This document shows, piece by piece, positions 26,186 through 35,796 of a stretch of DNA of 64,000 nucleotides. The translations under genes and the position numbers were made by a program. How positions within the stretch are numbered: the stretch's first letter is position 1; each line of letters starts with the position of its first letter. A model generated the notes under the pieces. It made no database searches. It worked only from the letters and a program-made list of their open reading frames with translations, and was not told the DNA's origin. Where the stretch lies: positions 1,054,001-1,118,000 of the forward strand of contig NZ_CP054056.1 in NCBI RefSeq assembly GCF_013283855.1, given 5' to 3'. Source of the DNA: Aquiluna borgnonia. GTDB lineage: Bacteria; Actinomycetota; Actinomycetes; Actinomycetales; Microbacteriaceae.

Positions 26186-26338
26186 TTACTCCACCGCCTT
26201 TTTGAAGAATGCAATTAGGCCACCCTGGGGGCCTGTAATGACCTGAACCAGTTCCCAACCCTGAGCGCCCCAGGTGTTCAAAATTTGAGTTTCTTTGTGC
26301 AGCAAAAGAGGGGTTGTAACGTACTCCCACTTGGTCAT
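26186..26338 (-). CDS. DUF4177-like 50-residue protein
   Basis: A short frame from ATG 26338: it starts MTKWEYVTTPLLLHKETQ, continues LNTWGAQGWELVQV and ends FFKKAVE. The GxxGWELV pattern is the hallmark of DUF4177 proteins, which in actinobacteria often sit before RidA and a penicillin-binding protein, as here. Its TAA abuts the ridA TTG, so the two form one operon. Function is unknown; the conserved genomic pairing makes it a real gene. Confidence 0.75.
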   Translation of the reverse strand: MTKWEYVTTPLLLHKETQILNTWGAQGWELVQVITGPQGGLIAFFKKAVE

Positions 26339-26366
26339 TTTCAGCTCCGTTTCAGGGTTTGGCAGG

Positions 26367-26380
26367 TAACCTAGAGTCTA
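26367..26380 (+). promoter_or_regulatory. Probable leaderless promoter of the penicillin-binding protein
   Basis: TAACCT fits an actinobacterial -10 (TANNNT) and ends 7 bases before ATG 26380; no Shine-Dalgarno is seen. Spacing fits transcription starting at or next to the A of the start codon. Confidence 0.45.
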
Positions 26381-28926
26381 TGTCCGGAAAGAAAAGTTCT
26401 TCCGCGCTGACAAACCTACTCAAATTTGGATTGTTCAGTGCCATTGCCGGTGTGCTCTCGGTTGCAATTCTGGCTCCGCTCGCGGCGGTTGCTGGCGTTG
26501 CTGCAACTACTGGAGTTGGTGCATTTGAAGGACTCCCCGCCTACATCAAACCGGTCAACGCTTCTCAGGCATCGGTTATCTATGCTCTGCGCGATGGTAA
26601 GCCGGTAAAGATGGCGGACTTCTTCCACGAAAACCGCGTGGAGATTCCATTTGAGGAGATGTCCGAGAACCTAATCAATGCCGTGGTAGCGGTTGAAGAT
26701 CCCAGGTTCTACGAGCACGGCGGTGTAGACATAATTTCACTGCTTCGAGCCACTCTAACTAACCTGGCAACTTTTGGTGAGGGGCCGGGCGCCTCAACCA
26801 TCACCATGCAGTACGTGAGGCAGTCCCAGGTTGAGGCCGCAAACCTCACCAACGATGCCGAGGCAATTGCCGCCGCCACCGAGGTTTCGGTGGCCAGAAA
26901 ATTGCGCGAGATTCGACTGGCGATTGCGCTTGAGAACGAAGTTTCCAAGAAGGAAATTCTTGCCGGATACCTAAACCTGGTGTTCCTTGGAAATCAGATC
27001 AACGGCGTTGAAACTGCGAGCCAGTACTACTTTGGGATTCCCGCGAAGAAGCTAAACGTGCCGCAGGCTGCCTACATTGCAGCAATGCTGAAATCCCCGA
27101 ACGACTACAAGCCAGACGAGTCTGAAAACCTTGAGCGCGGCATCGGAAGACGTAACTACGTAATCCAGGCCATGGCAGATGAGGGGTACATCACTCAGGA
27201 GCAGGCCGATGGCTACAAGGCTTCGCCCATTCAAACCAAAATCACCAAGACTCAGCAGGGCTGCGAAGCCAACCAGACCACGGCATTCTTTTGTGACTAC
27301 ACCGTGTGGACCATCAGAAACGCCCCAGAATTTGGCGTCACGCCCGAAGAGCGTGAAATGCTTTTGCGCCGCGGTGGCTTAGAGATTTACACCACCCTGG
27401 ACCTAGATGTTCAAGAAGCGGCCTACCAGGCAACCATGGAGATGTTGCCTCCTGAGAATGAGTGGGCTTTTGGAACGGCATCGGTTTCTGTTGAGGTTGG
27501 GACCGGCCGTGTACTGGCCATGGTGCAAAACCGCTACTTTGACCAGTCAGAAAACCCAGAAGCCGGCCGCACCTCTGTGAACTTCAATACTGACAAGCCG
27601 TATGGTGGTTCGTCTGGCTTCCAGCCAGGCTCCACCTACAAGGTGTTCACCCTTGCGGAGTGGCTCAAGAACGGTTACACCCTGGGCGACCACGTTGATG
27701 GCCGCATCTACACCGGCGAAGACATTGACTTGGACGGACTGCCAGATGAGGTAAAAATCTGGAATGTCGAGAAGGACTTCCGGGCCAGCTGCGGTGGCGT
27801 GGTCGGGCTTTGGGAAGTAAACAACTCGGGCGATAAGACAATTGACGACATTTCAATTCGCCAGGCCGTTGTCACCTCCCAGAACACCGCATTCGCCGCC
27901 ATGGCCTCGAAGCTTGACCTCTGCGCAATCAGGGACACCGCAGCAGCATTTGGTGTGCACCGAGCCGACGGTGAGGAGCTACTTTACGTTCCCGCCACAA
28001 TCCTTGGCACAAACGAGATTGCTCCGCTAACTATGGCGGCAGCCTACGCGGGAATCTCAAATAACGGCTTGGCCTGCTCCCCCGTTGCACTAGACCGAGT
28101 CGTGCTGCGGAAAACCGGCGAAGAACTCGAGATTCCAAAAACCATCTGCAATCAGGCTGTTCAGCCTGAGATCGCCCACGCCATGATTGACGCCATGAAG
28201 GGCGTGGTTTCCGGTGGCACCGGTGCCGCTGCAAACCCCGGAGACGGCACCCCGCTTGCCGGTAAAACTGGAACCACTGACAACCGAATTCACACCTGGA
28301 TGAACGGCTTCTCGACGAAGGTCGCGACGGCAACCTGGGTCGGAAACGTTTCGGGCTTGACCTCGCAGTCGGGAAAATCCGTCGATGGTCGAGCTGTGTC
28401 AACCATTCGACACTCGATCTGGAAAGCAATCATGAGCGAGGTCAACCAGCGCTACGAGGGATCTAAGTTCCCAGATGCCCTACCCCGCTACACCTCTGCG
28501 ACCATGCTTCCGGTTCCACAAATTCAAGGATTCGACTTGGATTCCGCCAAGGCGACTCTGATTACCGGTGAGCTCAATGTTGCCGTTGCACCCAGGGAAG
28601 TCGCAAGCTCTCAACCGGCTGGAACAGTCGCATACACAATTCCTGAGCAGGGTGAGATTGTCCCGCGCGGAACCATCATCAACGTCTACATCTCGGCAGG
28701 CGGAAAGGCTGTTGTGCCGAGTGTCAAGGGGCTTGAACTGAGCGTTGCCCAAACCGCCCTCGAATCCATGGGGCTAACAGTCTCCCTCCCTCAGGCTAGC
28801 CAGTCACAGATTGAAAACTGCGATCCAAACATCGCCGATGGTTTGGCTTTTGGAACCCTGCCAGCTGCTGGAAGCGAAATCGCGGCGAACAGCGCAATCG
28901 TGCTAATCCCAAATAAATGTGGCTAG
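26380..28926 (+). CDS. Class A penicillin-binding protein with PASTA domains
   Basis: A bifunctional peptidoglycan synthase of 848 residues. Short cytoplasmic tail, membrane anchor (about 15-45), GT51 glycosyltransferase with catalytic Glu106 in EDPRFYEHGG and the GASTITMQ motif, then a transpeptidase with Ser418-Lys421 (GSTYK), SQN at 500-502 and KTG at 629-631. Two PASTA repeats follow (about 715-780 and 785-848), which bind muropeptides or beta-lactams. The upstream frame opens at 26359, but ATG 26380 gives the usual N-terminus. Overlaps the phosphoesterase gene by 10 bp. Confidence 0.93.
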   Translation: MSGKKSSSALTNLLKFGLFSAIAGVLSVAILAPLAAVAGVAATTGVGAFEGLPAYIKPVNASQASVIYALRDGKPVKMADFFHENRVEIPFEEMSENLINAVVAVEDPRFYEHGGVDIISLLRATLTNLATFGEGPGASTITMQYVRQSQVEAANLTNDAEAIAAATEVSVARKLREIRLAIALENEVSKKEILAGYLNLVFLGNQINGVETASQYYFGIPAKKLNVPQAAYIAAMLKSPNDYKPDESENLERGIGRRNYVIQAMADEGYITQEQADGYKASPIQTKITKTQQGCEANQTTAFFCDYTVWTIRNAPEFGVTPEEREMLLRRGGLEIYTTLDLDVQEAAYQATMEMLPPENEWAFGTASVSVEVGTGRVLAMVQNRYFDQSENPEAGRTSVNFNTDKPYGGSSGFQPGSTYKVFTLAEWLKNGYTLGDHVDGRIYTGEDIDLDGLPDEVKIWNVEKDFRASCGGVVGLWEVNNSGDKTIDDISIRQAVVTSQNTAFAAMASKLDLCAIRDTAAAFGVHRADGEELLYVPATILGTNEIAPLTMAAAYAGISNNGLACSPVALDRVVLRKTGEELEIPKTICNQAVQPEIAHAMIDAMKGVVSGGTGAAANPGDGTPLAGKTGTTDNRIHTWMNGFSTKVATATWVGNVSGLTSQSGKSVDGRAVSTIRHSIWKAIMSEVNQRYEGSKFPDALPRYTSATMLPVPQIQGFDLDSAKATLITGELNVAVAPREVASSQPAGTVAYTIPEQGEIVPRGTIINVYISAGGKAVVPSVKGLELSVAQTALESMGLTVSLPQASQSQIENCDPNIADGLAFGTLPAAGSEIAANSAIVLIPNKCG

Positions 28927-29744
28927 CAACTAACGCAGGTCCGTTTCACACCAAGCACATTGAGCTCTCGGTAGGCATTGGCAAACCCTTGCGCATTCTG
29001 CACATTTCTGACCTTCACTTTGCGCCAGGGCAGAACGCAAAGGCGAACTTTCTCAAAGAGTTGGCTGAGCTGAAACCTGACCTTGTGGTGAACACCGGAG
29101 ACAGCCTCGGGCACGAAGATGCAATAGGCCCGACCCTAAATGCCCTGGCTCCCCTGTTGAAATTTCCGGGTGTCTTTGTGAACGGCTCCAATGACTACCG
29201 TGCACCACAACCGAGAAACCCACTGGGCTATTTTTTGGGCCCCTCCAAGGTGCGCGAGGAGCGCGATCTTGACACAGCAAGTTTCACTGAGGCCCTCAAA
29301 GCCGCAGGATGGCTGGGTCTCAACAACCAATCCGGGACATTGGAGGTAGCCGGCAGCCAAATCGGCTTTCTAGGCCTCGATGACCCTCATGAGAACCTGG
29401 ATGATCTTGAATCGCTAACCCTCCAGAAAGAGGAAACCAAAGACTCCGACTTGGTTTTAGCCGTCGCCCACGCCCCATACCTTCGGGTGCTGGAGGCCTT
29501 TGCCAAAAACGGAGCCGCTGTGGCGTTTGCCGGTCACACCCACGGCGGTCAGGTTTGCCTGCCGGGCCAAAAGGCCCTAGTCACAAACTGCGACTTGCCA
29601 ACCAAATACGCCCAGGGCCTCAGCGGCTGGAAGTTTGGCGAGCGAGAAATTCTCGCCCACGTCTCTGGTGGTATTGGCTGCTCAATTCATGCTCCGCTGA
29701 GGGTTTTTTGTCCGCCCAGCGCAACACTGCTCACCTTGAATTAG
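28917..29744 (+). CDS. Calcineurin-like metallophosphoesterase
   Basis: 275 residues with the dimetal motifs in order: [27 protein letters not shown] (a GNHD variant with Ser), AVAHAP, and [14 protein letters not shown]. It follows the PBP in actinobacteria widely, suggesting an envelope-related role such as lipid or nucleotide phosphate removal. Start ATG 28917 lies inside the PBP stop region. The Gly-to-Ser change in GNHD is common in this subgroup. Confidence 0.85.
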   Translation: MWLATNAGPFHTKHIELSVGIGKPLRILHISDLHFAPGQNAKANFLKELAELKPDLVVNTGDSLGHEDAIGPTLNALAPLLKFPGVFVNGSNDYRAPQPRNPLGYFLGPSKVREERDLDTASFTEALKAAGWLGLNNQSGTLEVAGSQIGFLGLDDPHENLDDLESLTLQKEETKDSDLVLAVAHAPYLRVLEAFAKNGAAVAFAGHTHGGQVCLPGQKALVTNCDLPTKYAQGLSGWKFGEREILAHVSGGIGCSIHAPLRVFCPPSATLLTLN

Positions 29745-30808
29745 GCAAGCTCCTCGGCAACCAACTGAGCAATCTCGTAGGTGTTTAGGGCTGCGCCCTT
29801 GCGGAGGTTATCCCCGACCACAAACAAATCGATCGAGTTTGGGAAATCCTCGGTCTGGCGAATACGACCAACAAATGTCGGGTCCTGACCGACTACGTGG
29901 GCAGGAGTTGGAAACACTCCATTGGCTGGATCATCCATCACAACAACGGTTGGCTGTTTCTCAAGCTCTGCCCGAACCTCATCGACACTCAGCGGATTGG
30001 CAAAGGTGGCGTGGACAGCCAGCGAGTGGGACACCTGCACCGGAACTCGAACGCAGGTGGCTGCGACCTTGAGGTCCTTAATTCCAAGAATCTTGCGGCT
30101 CTCATTGCGAACCTTAAGCTCCTCCGACGAGTGGCCATCCGCCTTCATAGAGCCAGCCAGTGGAATCACGTTTAGCGCAATAGGCACTGGCCATGGTGAG
30201 TCTGATTGGATAACTCCTGATTCTGCGAGGGTTGCAGAAACGTTGTTGGTTGCCAGCCCTGCCTCAGCATTTTTGGCAACCGCAGCGATCTCCTGCTGCA
30301 ATCTTTCAATTCCCGGCGCACCCGCTCCCGAGACCGCCTGGTAGGAGGAGACCACCAGTTCAGTCAGTTTCCACTTGCGGTGAAGTGCACCGATTGCAGC
30401 CATCATTGTGAGCGTGGTGCAGTTTGGGTTAGCAATAATTCCCAGTGGCCTGCTCTTGGCAGCAAAGGGGTTTACCTCGGGAACCACCAGAGGAACCTCG
30501 GGGTTCATTCGGAAAGCTGCGGAGTTATCAACGCAGACCACACCCTTGGCAGCTGCTATCGGAGCCCAAACCTCAGAGACCTCATCTGGCACATCAAACA
30601 TCGCGATGTCGATGCCGTCAAAGGCCTCCTCGCTAAGCGCGACAACCGTGCTCGGTTGCCCGTGAACCATAATCTGCTTTCCAGCGGAGCGAGGCGAAGC
30701 AATCAGGCGAATCTCTCCCCAGATGTTTTCCCTCGAGTTGATGATGTCGATCATCACGGTGCCGACGGCACCGGTTGCACCAACAAGGGCAAGGTTTGGC
30801 TTTGACAT
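29741..30808 (-). CDS. asd: Aspartate-semialdehyde dehydrogenase
   Basis: Reduces aspartyl phosphate to aspartate semialdehyde for lysine, diaminopimelate, threonine and methionine. NADP-binding GATGAVG at residues 10-16, nucleophile Cys130 in IANPNCTTL, and the AVSGAG region are visible. 355 residues, normal. Lies 4 bp downstream of lysC, the usual actinobacterial lysC-asd operon. Overlaps the convergent phosphoesterase by 4 bp. Confidence 0.95.
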   Translation of the reverse strand: MSKPNLALVGATGAVGTVMIDIINSRENIWGEIRLIASPRSAGKQIMVHGQPSTVVALSEEAFDGIDIAMFDVPDEVSEVWAPIAAAKGVVCVDNSAAFRMNPEVPLVVPEVNPFAAKSRPLGIIANPNCTTLTMMAAIGALHRKWKLTELVVSSYQAVSGAGAPGIERLQQEIAAVAKNAEAGLATNNVSATLAESGVIQSDSPWPVPIALNVIPLAGSMKADGHSSEELKVRNESRKILGIKDLKVAATCVRVPVQVSHSLAVHATFANPLSVDEVRAELEKQPTVVVMDDPANGVFPTPAHVVGQDPTFVGRIRQTEDFPNSIDLFVVGDNLRKGAALNTYEIAQLVAEELA

Positions 30809-30812
30809 CTAA

Positions 30813-32078
30813 TTACCTTCCGGTTCCGGCGTAAACGATCGCCGTGTCGGCGGAGTCGAGCTCAAAGGCGGTGTGAATTACCCTAGTGGCCTCCTTGAGC
30901 TGGTCAGCTCTGGTTACAACAGAGATGCGAATCTCGGAGGTTGAAATCATTTCGATGTTGATGCCTGCGCGAGCGAGAGCGCCGAAGAGCTTGGCAGAAA
31001 CACCAGAGGAAGTCTTCATACCCGCTCCGACAATTGAAAGCTTGCCGATTTCATCGTCGTAGGAGATGGACTGGAAACCAACCTCATCCTGCTTGGCCTT
31101 TAGCGCCTCGACCACCTTGGGGCGGTCTGAGTGGATCAGGGTGAAGGAAATGTCCGATAGGTGATTCTCGGTGGTGGAGACGTTCTGGACGATCATGTCG
31201 ATGTTGGCCCCGGCTTCGGCAACGATCTGGAAGATCTCAGCTGCTTTGCCGGGACGGTCTGGCAAACCGATAACGGTGATCTTGGACTGGGTATCGTCTG
31301 CTGCTACGCCTGAAACAATTGGCTCTTCCACGTCATCTCCTGGCTGGTTGGTGTAAACAAGGGTGCCCGGGTCAAGGCTAAAAGTTGAACGAACCCGAAG
31401 CGGAACCTGGTGGCGCCGCGCAAACTCTACTGCTCGAATGTAAAGAATCTTGGCTCCGGAGCTAGAGAGCTCGAGCATCGAATCGATGTCAATCTGGGCC
31501 AGCTTGTGAGCCCTGGGGACGACTCTGGGGTCTGCGGTGTAGACACCATCAACATCTGAGTAAATCTCGCAGACATCAGCATTGAGTGCCGCTGCCAACG
31601 CAACCGCAGTGGTGTCAGAACCGCCGCGACCAAGAGTTGTGACATCACCGGTTTGGAATGAGAAGCCCTGAAAACCAGCGACAATTGCAATCTCGCCGTC
31701 GGCCAAGGTCTCTTTGATTCTGGTTGGTTCGATTTTGGAAATTCGTGCGCTGCCGTGGTTGGAATCAGTCGAAATTCCAGCCTGGTAACCGGTGAAAGAC
31801 TTTGCCCTACCGCCCATTTCCTGAATGGCCATGGCCAGCACAGACATCGAGATGCGCTCTCCCGCGGTCAACAGCATGTCCATCTCGCGGTTTCCGCGGT
31901 TTGAGGAAACTGAGTTGGCCAAATCGATTAGCTCATCGGTGGTGTCACCCATGGCCGAGACTACGACAACAACCTGGTTGCCTTCAGCCTGAGTCTTGAG
32001 GACGCGAGCAGCGACATGTTTGATCTTCTCGGCGTCAGAGACGGAAGACCCACCGAATTTTTGCACGATTAGTGCCAA
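30813..32078 (-). CDS. lysC: Aspartate kinase
   Basis: First step of the aspartate amino acid family. Residues 1-230 are the kinase domain (VQKFGGSSVSDAEKI, TTLGRGGSDTTAVALAAAL); the C-terminal 160 residues hold two ACT domains that give feedback control (VTVIGLPDRPGKAAEIF, SIVGAGMKTSSGVSAKLF). TTG 32078 is used because AAGGAG lies 6 bases upstream and the family begins LALIVQKFGG; the frame is open to 32156 but overlaps recR. Length 421 fits actinobacterial enzymes. Confidence 0.94.
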   Translation of the reverse strand: MALIVQKFGGSSVSDAEKIKHVAARVLKTQAEGNQVVVVVSAMGDTTDELIDLANSVSSNRGNREMDMLLTAGERISMSVLAMAIQEMGGRAKSFTGYQAGISTDSNHGSARISKIEPTRIKETLADGEIAIVAGFQGFSFQTGDVTTLGRGGSDTTAVALAAALNADVCEIYSDVDGVYTADPRVVPRAHKLAQIDIDSMLELSSSGAKILYIRAVEFARRHQVPLRVRSTFSLDPGTLVYTNQPGDDVEEPIVSGVAADDTQSKITVIGLPDRPGKAAEIFQIVAEAGANIDMIVQNVSTTENHLSDISFTLIHSDRPKVVEALKAKQDEVGFQSISYDDEIGKLSIVGAGMKTSSGVSAKLFGALARAGINIEMISTSEIRISVVTRADQLKEATRVIHTAFELDSADTAIVYAGTGR

Positions 32079-32130
32079 GGGGCGCTCCTTGGAAACAGGG
32101 GGGATTTGCCTTGCGGCATGTCCGCCAATT

Positions 32131-32727
32131 CTAGTTGACTCGGCGCCTTCCCTCAAAGGCTCGACCCAAAGTCATATCGTCCGCGTATTCCAAATCGCCA
32201 CCCACCGGTAGGCCGGATGCCAGCTTGGTGACCGAAATCTCCATGGCGCCCAGCAATCTGGTTAGGTAGGTCGCAGTCGCCTCACCCTCGAGATTTGGGT
32301 TAGTGGCGAGAATCACCTCGCGGATCCCAGGATCGGCCAGCCGCTTCATTAGGTCTTTGATGCGAAGCTGATCCGGACCAATGCCTGAAATTGGGGAGAT
32401 GGCCCCGCCGAGCACATGGTAGAGACCGCGGAACTCCCTGGTGCGCTCAATGGCGTTTATGTCCTTTGACTCCTCAACCACGCAGATCACCGAAAGCTCG
32501 CGCTTAGGGTCAGAGCAAATGCCGCACTTAGTTCCCTCGGAAACGTTGCCGCAAACCTCGCAGAACCGAACCTTCTCTTTGGCCTCTCGAATCACAGCAG
32601 CAAGCTTTGAAGCGCTGTCATTGTCTGTTTCAATGAGGTAAAAGGCGATTCGCTGAGCGGACTTTGGGCCCACCCCCGGGAGTCGTCCGAGCTCGTCAAT
32701 TAGGTCCTGAACTATGCCGTCATACAT
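32131..32727 (-). CDS. recR: Recombination mediator protein RecR
   Basis: 198 residues: N-terminal helix-hairpin-helix ([16 protein letters not shown]), zinc finger with Cys56, 59, 68 and 71, Toprim domain ([14 protein letters not shown]) and the C-terminal Walker-B-like part. Works with RecO/RecF to load RecA at gaps. TGATG junction with dnaX shows coupling; this dnaX-recR order is conserved in bacteria. Confidence 0.95.
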   Translation of the reverse strand: MYDGIVQDLIDELGRLPGVGPKSAQRIAFYLIETDNDSASKLAAVIREAKEKVRFCEVCGNVSEGTKCGICSDPKRELSVICVVEESKDINAIERTREFRGLYHVLGGAISPISGIGPDQLRIKDLMKRLADPGIREVILATNPNLEGEATATYLTRLLGAMEISVTKLASGLPVGGDLEYADDMTLGRAFEGRRRVN

Positions 32728-34421
32728 CAGTCTTGATCACCCTTGATTGGAGTTGCTCCGAGCACCTCTCGCAAGAAGAATTCGCCGGCCTGTTCATCTT
32801 CCTGAATGGGCTGAACGATAACCTCGGTCTTAGGTTCCTGGGCCTCAATCTCCTCGGGAGTAACGAACTCCTCCTCAGGGGTGGGTTCGATTACCGGAGC
32901 GGAAACGACGGTAGGAACCTGATCGGCAACCTTGGCGCGGTATTTCACTATCACGCCGTATTTATCCTTGATGACCGTCCGCAGCACCTCAGAAGCACCC
33001 TGCGAGTTCTTGAAGGCATCGACGTCACGCTGAGACTGGAACAACAAGGTCAACACCTCGTCTTGGTAGTCCAAAACCTTTGTGGTGAAGGCAACTGCCC
33101 AGGCCGAACGAGACTTCTTTGCAAGGGCATCAAGAATCTCACCCCAGCCATTTTTGAAACCAGAGGTTGAGGCCTCAGCGGCCGCAGCTACCGGTTTCTG
33201 AACGGGGGCGGGAGCAGCCACAGAGGCGGCAGGAGTTTGAGTCGGCTTTGCAGCAGGGGCGGCAGCCTCACTGGTCACATTTGCTGCTGCCGGTTGGGCC
33301 TTGCGGATTACCGGGGCCTCTATGGCAGGAGCTAGCACCCTGGCGCAGAGCAGCTCAAGCTGCAACCTTGGGTTTGAGGCAGCAGACGTATCACTGAGTG
33401 CTCGAGCGGTAGCTTCGGCGGTAGCGGTTAGCTGATTTAGTCCAAATCGGTTTGCCTGAATCGTGAGCAAATCAAACTGTTCGGGACCTAGCCCTCGCAG
33501 GATGGCCCTTGCTCCATCGCCCAGCGAGGAGACCAGCATCAGATCTCTGATGCGCTCCAGCAGATCCTCCAGGAAGCGCCTGGCGTCCTGACCCGATTGA
33601 ATCACCTTGTCCACCGCCGAGAAGGCCTTGGCAGGGTCAATCTCACTAAATGCGTCAATGACCTCGCTCATCAGCTGGTCGTGGGTGAAACCAAGCAGGT
33701 TTACTGCGCGCTGATAGGAAATCTCTTTGGAGTCACTGCCTGCAATCAATTGATCCAGCAGGCTCAGCGCATCGCGAACCGAGCCGCCTGAGGCACGAAC
33801 GACCAAAGGCATCACGCCACCCTCAGCCGAGTAGCCCTCGGTTTCCAGCAGTGAGGTGAGGTATTCGAGGAGTTCGCCCGGCGGAACCAATCGAAACGGG
33901 TAGTGATGGGTTCTTGAGCGAATTGTGCCAATCACCTTGTCTGGCTCTGTGGTAGCGAAAATGAACTTAACGTGGGCCGGTGGCTCTTCAACGATCTTTA
34001 GCAGAGCGTTGAAGCCTTGGGTGGTAACCATGTGTGCTTCGTCCAGGATGAAGATTTTGTATCGGTCTCGGGCTGGCGCAAAAATAGCCCGCTCTCGCAA
34101 GTCACGGGCATCGTCAACACCGTTGTGACTTGCTGCATCAATCTCGACGACATCGAGTGAGCCCGAGCCACCTCGAGCAAGATCAACACACGATGGGCAC
34201 TTGCCGCACGGGGTGTCGGTTGGCCCCTCGGCACAGTTGAGGCAGCGCGCCAAAATGCGAGCCGAGGTGGTTTTTCCACAACCTCTCGGACCGGAAAAGA
34301 GATAGGCGTGGTTTACCCGATCGGCGCGGAGGGCTGACATCAGCGGCTCAACTACCTGGGTTTGACCAATCAGCTCGGAAAAGGATTCCGGGCGATATCT
34401 GCGGTAGAGGGCGGTACTCAC
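32727..34421 (-). CDS. dnaX: DNA polymerase III subunits gamma and tau
   Basis: 564 residues. AAA+ motor with Walker [10 protein letters not shown], zinc-binding Cys residues ([19 protein letters not shown]), DEAH and the SRC-like [13 protein letters not shown]. An Ala/Pro/Lys-rich linker (about 365-420) leads to a tau-specific C-terminal domain that contacts the polymerase. I saw no obvious slippery A-tract for a programmed frameshift, so only the long form is predicted. Downstream of the SRP RNA and DUF2892 gene. Confidence 0.95.
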   Translation of the reverse strand: MSTALYRRYRPESFSELIGQTQVVEPLMSALRADRVNHAYLFSGPRGCGKTTSARILARCLNCAEGPTDTPCGKCPSCVDLARGGSGSLDVVEIDAASHNGVDDARDLRERAIFAPARDRYKIFILDEAHMVTTQGFNALLKIVEEPPAHVKFIFATTEPDKVIGTIRSRTHHYPFRLVPPGELLEYLTSLLETEGYSAEGGVMPLVVRASGGSVRDALSLLDQLIAGSDSKEISYQRAVNLLGFTHDQLMSEVIDAFSEIDPAKAFSAVDKVIQSGQDARRFLEDLLERIRDLMLVSSLGDGARAILRGLGPEQFDLLTIQANRFGLNQLTATAEATARALSDTSAASNPRLQLELLCARVLAPAIEAPVIRKAQPAAANVTSEAAAPAAKPTQTPAASVAAPAPVQKPVAAAAEASTSGFKNGWGEILDALAKKSRSAWAVAFTTKVLDYQDEVLTLLFQSQRDVDAFKNSQGASEVLRTVIKDKYGVIVKYRAKVADQVPTVVSAPVIEPTPEEEFVTPEEIEAQEPKTEVIVQPIQEDEQAGEFFLREVLGATPIKGDQD

Positions 34422-34470
34422 GCAGTTAGCCTAATTGCTCGCCCAGACTTTATTTACAAGCTGTGGAGGG

Positions 34471-34704
34471 TTATTTCTTTAGGTTGTATGAGGGCATGGA
34501 TTTGAGAATCTGCTCCTGCTTTTTCCACTCCGGGAACATCAGTCCGGCAGGACAGTAGTTCATCACCGCTGTCCCAATCATGAACAGTCCCAACGGCAAC
34601 CAAGCAAGACTCCAGCCCATCCCAACCAAGGCGATTGTGACTAGGAGTGCACCCATACCACCGCGCAGCAGTCGTCCCCAGGGGCCCGACATGAAACTGA
34701 TCAT
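34471..34704 (-). CDS. DUF2892-like small membrane protein
   Basis: 77 residues with two hydrophobic helices (about 13-30 and 32-50), then NYCPAGLMFPEWKK, the usual end of the YgaP-type DUF2892 membrane unit, and a basic tail. Function unknown; such modules are often fused to rhodanese domains but not here. Start could be Met5 (34692). Confidence 0.65.
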   Translation of the reverse strand: MISFMSGPWGRLLRGGMGALLVTIALVGMGWSLAWLPLGLFMIGTAVMNYCPAGLMFPEWKKQEQILKSMPSYNLKK

Positions 34705-34794
34705 TTTCCGATTAGCGGGGGTAAGTTTTATTTATTCTCCTCAGTCCAATAAATAGAAACTCAAACCACTGAGACTGCTTCCCGGAAATAAAGG

Positions 34795-34882
34795 GACCCC
34801 CCGTGCACCCGCCAGAGCTCAGGTACCCTTGCTACCTCTCGGTCCTGGGGGATTAGCCAAGATGACGCCACACGGGGAGTCG
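34795..34882 (-). ncRNA. ffs: Signal recognition particle RNA (4.5S type)
   Basis: On the minus strand the conserved apical hairpin is clear: CCAGGACCGAGAGGTAGCAA, then GGGTACCTG, with a GAGA (GNAR) tetraloop and the asymmetric SRP54-binding bulge. The ends pair (GACTCCCCGTG with CACGGGGGGTC), giving an Alu-less rod of about 88 nt. Position next to dnaX is usual in actinobacteria. Exact ends are uncertain by several bases. The flanking 34705-34794 has no gene. Confidence 0.88.
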
Positions 34883-34912
34883 CACAGAAGTCTATTCGTT
34901 CCAGAAATGAAA

Positions 34913-35743
34913 CTAAACCCTGGCGAGAAGCCAATCCAGGAGGTCCGATACCGCTTGATCCCTCACAGTGTCATTTAGCAGCTCGTGGTAGGCGCCCTCA
35001 TAAAGCTTCAGATCTTTATCAACTGAAGCAATCTCCTCGGCCAACCGGACGCTGGCGCGGTGATCGGTCGAGGTGTCGGCGGTGCCGTGCATGATCAGAG
35101 TAGGCACCTTCCAATTTCCAGTGTTTCCCCACACCTCATCTGAAACCTCAATCACACTCTTTGCAACCAGGTTCTTAGCTTTACCTTGGAAAAACATCGG
35201 GTCTTTGGCGGCCGCATCGACCACGGCCTGAACGCGACTGAGTGCTTCCAGCCCTGGCCTTGGAAGCGGCATCGGGGCATTTGGCAAGAGCTTGCCCAGA
35301 GCTTGGGATAACGCACGCTCCCAACCCTGCGAGGGCAAGTGAAGGGCAGAGCTGCCAATCACAGCAGCCGCAACGTTGGCGGCATTGCGATTTAAACTTC
35401 CCGCGGTAATCAAACCTCCCAGGGAGTGACCGTAGAGGACTGTCGGGAGGTTGTTGGCAACTAAGATTTCTCGTGCTTTGAGGTGCAGCCAAACTGCGAC
35501 CTGCAAATCAATCAGGCCCCGCTCCCCTGCGCTTTTGCCGTGACCGGGAAGGTCAAAGGCATAAACATCGATATCGAGCTCATTGAGTCTTGGGATAAGG
35601 CTGCTGTACTGCTCGACGTAGCGCTCGGAATACTCACCAAGCCCATGCTGCAGCAGGAGTTGAGCACGCGGGCTCGCCACGGTCCAAGAGAATGTTGCGA
35701 TGTCTGGGGCCAGGGAAATCTCAGCCCTGTTGAATTTGCTCAT
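34913..35743 (-). CDS. Alpha/beta hydrolase, monoacylglycerol-lipase-like
   Basis: 276 residues with HGLGEYSERY, nucleophile elbow YGHSLGGLI, Asp in MHGTADTSTDH and His in YEGAYHELLND. The lid region is helical. The pattern fits the serine aminopeptidase S33 / monoacylglycerol lipase group; substrate probably a lipid ester. Cytoplasmic, no signal peptide. Stands alone between the SRP RNA and the ALDH gene. Confidence 0.85.
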   Translation of the reverse strand: MSKFNRAEISLAPDIATFSWTVASPRAQLLLQHGLGEYSERYVEQYSSLIPRLNELDIDVYAFDLPGHGKSAGERGLIDLQVAVWLHLKAREILVANNLPTVLYGHSLGGLITAGSLNRNAANVAAAVIGSSALHLPSQGWERALSQALGKLLPNAPMPLPRPGLEALSRVQAVVDAAAKDPMFFQGKAKNLVAKSVIEVSDEVWGNTGNWKVPTLIMHGTADTSTDHRASVRLAEEIASVDKDLKLYEGAYHELLNDTVRDQAVSDLLDWLLARV

Positions 35744-35796
35744 GCCTCAACACTAGAACTAGGAACTGTGGATTCTGGGAAATCTTGGCTGTGGTT

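Noticed and set aside
28031-28429. 132-residue minus-strand open frame
   Set aside because: Arginine/serine-rich shadow of the penicillin-binding protein gene.
32664-33170. 168-residue plus-strand open frame
   Set aside because: Antisense to recR/dnaX, no Shine-Dalgarno and no motif.
32727-34421. Programmed frameshift in dnaX
   Set aside because: No convincing slippery A-tract followed by a stem-loop was seen in the expected part of the gene.
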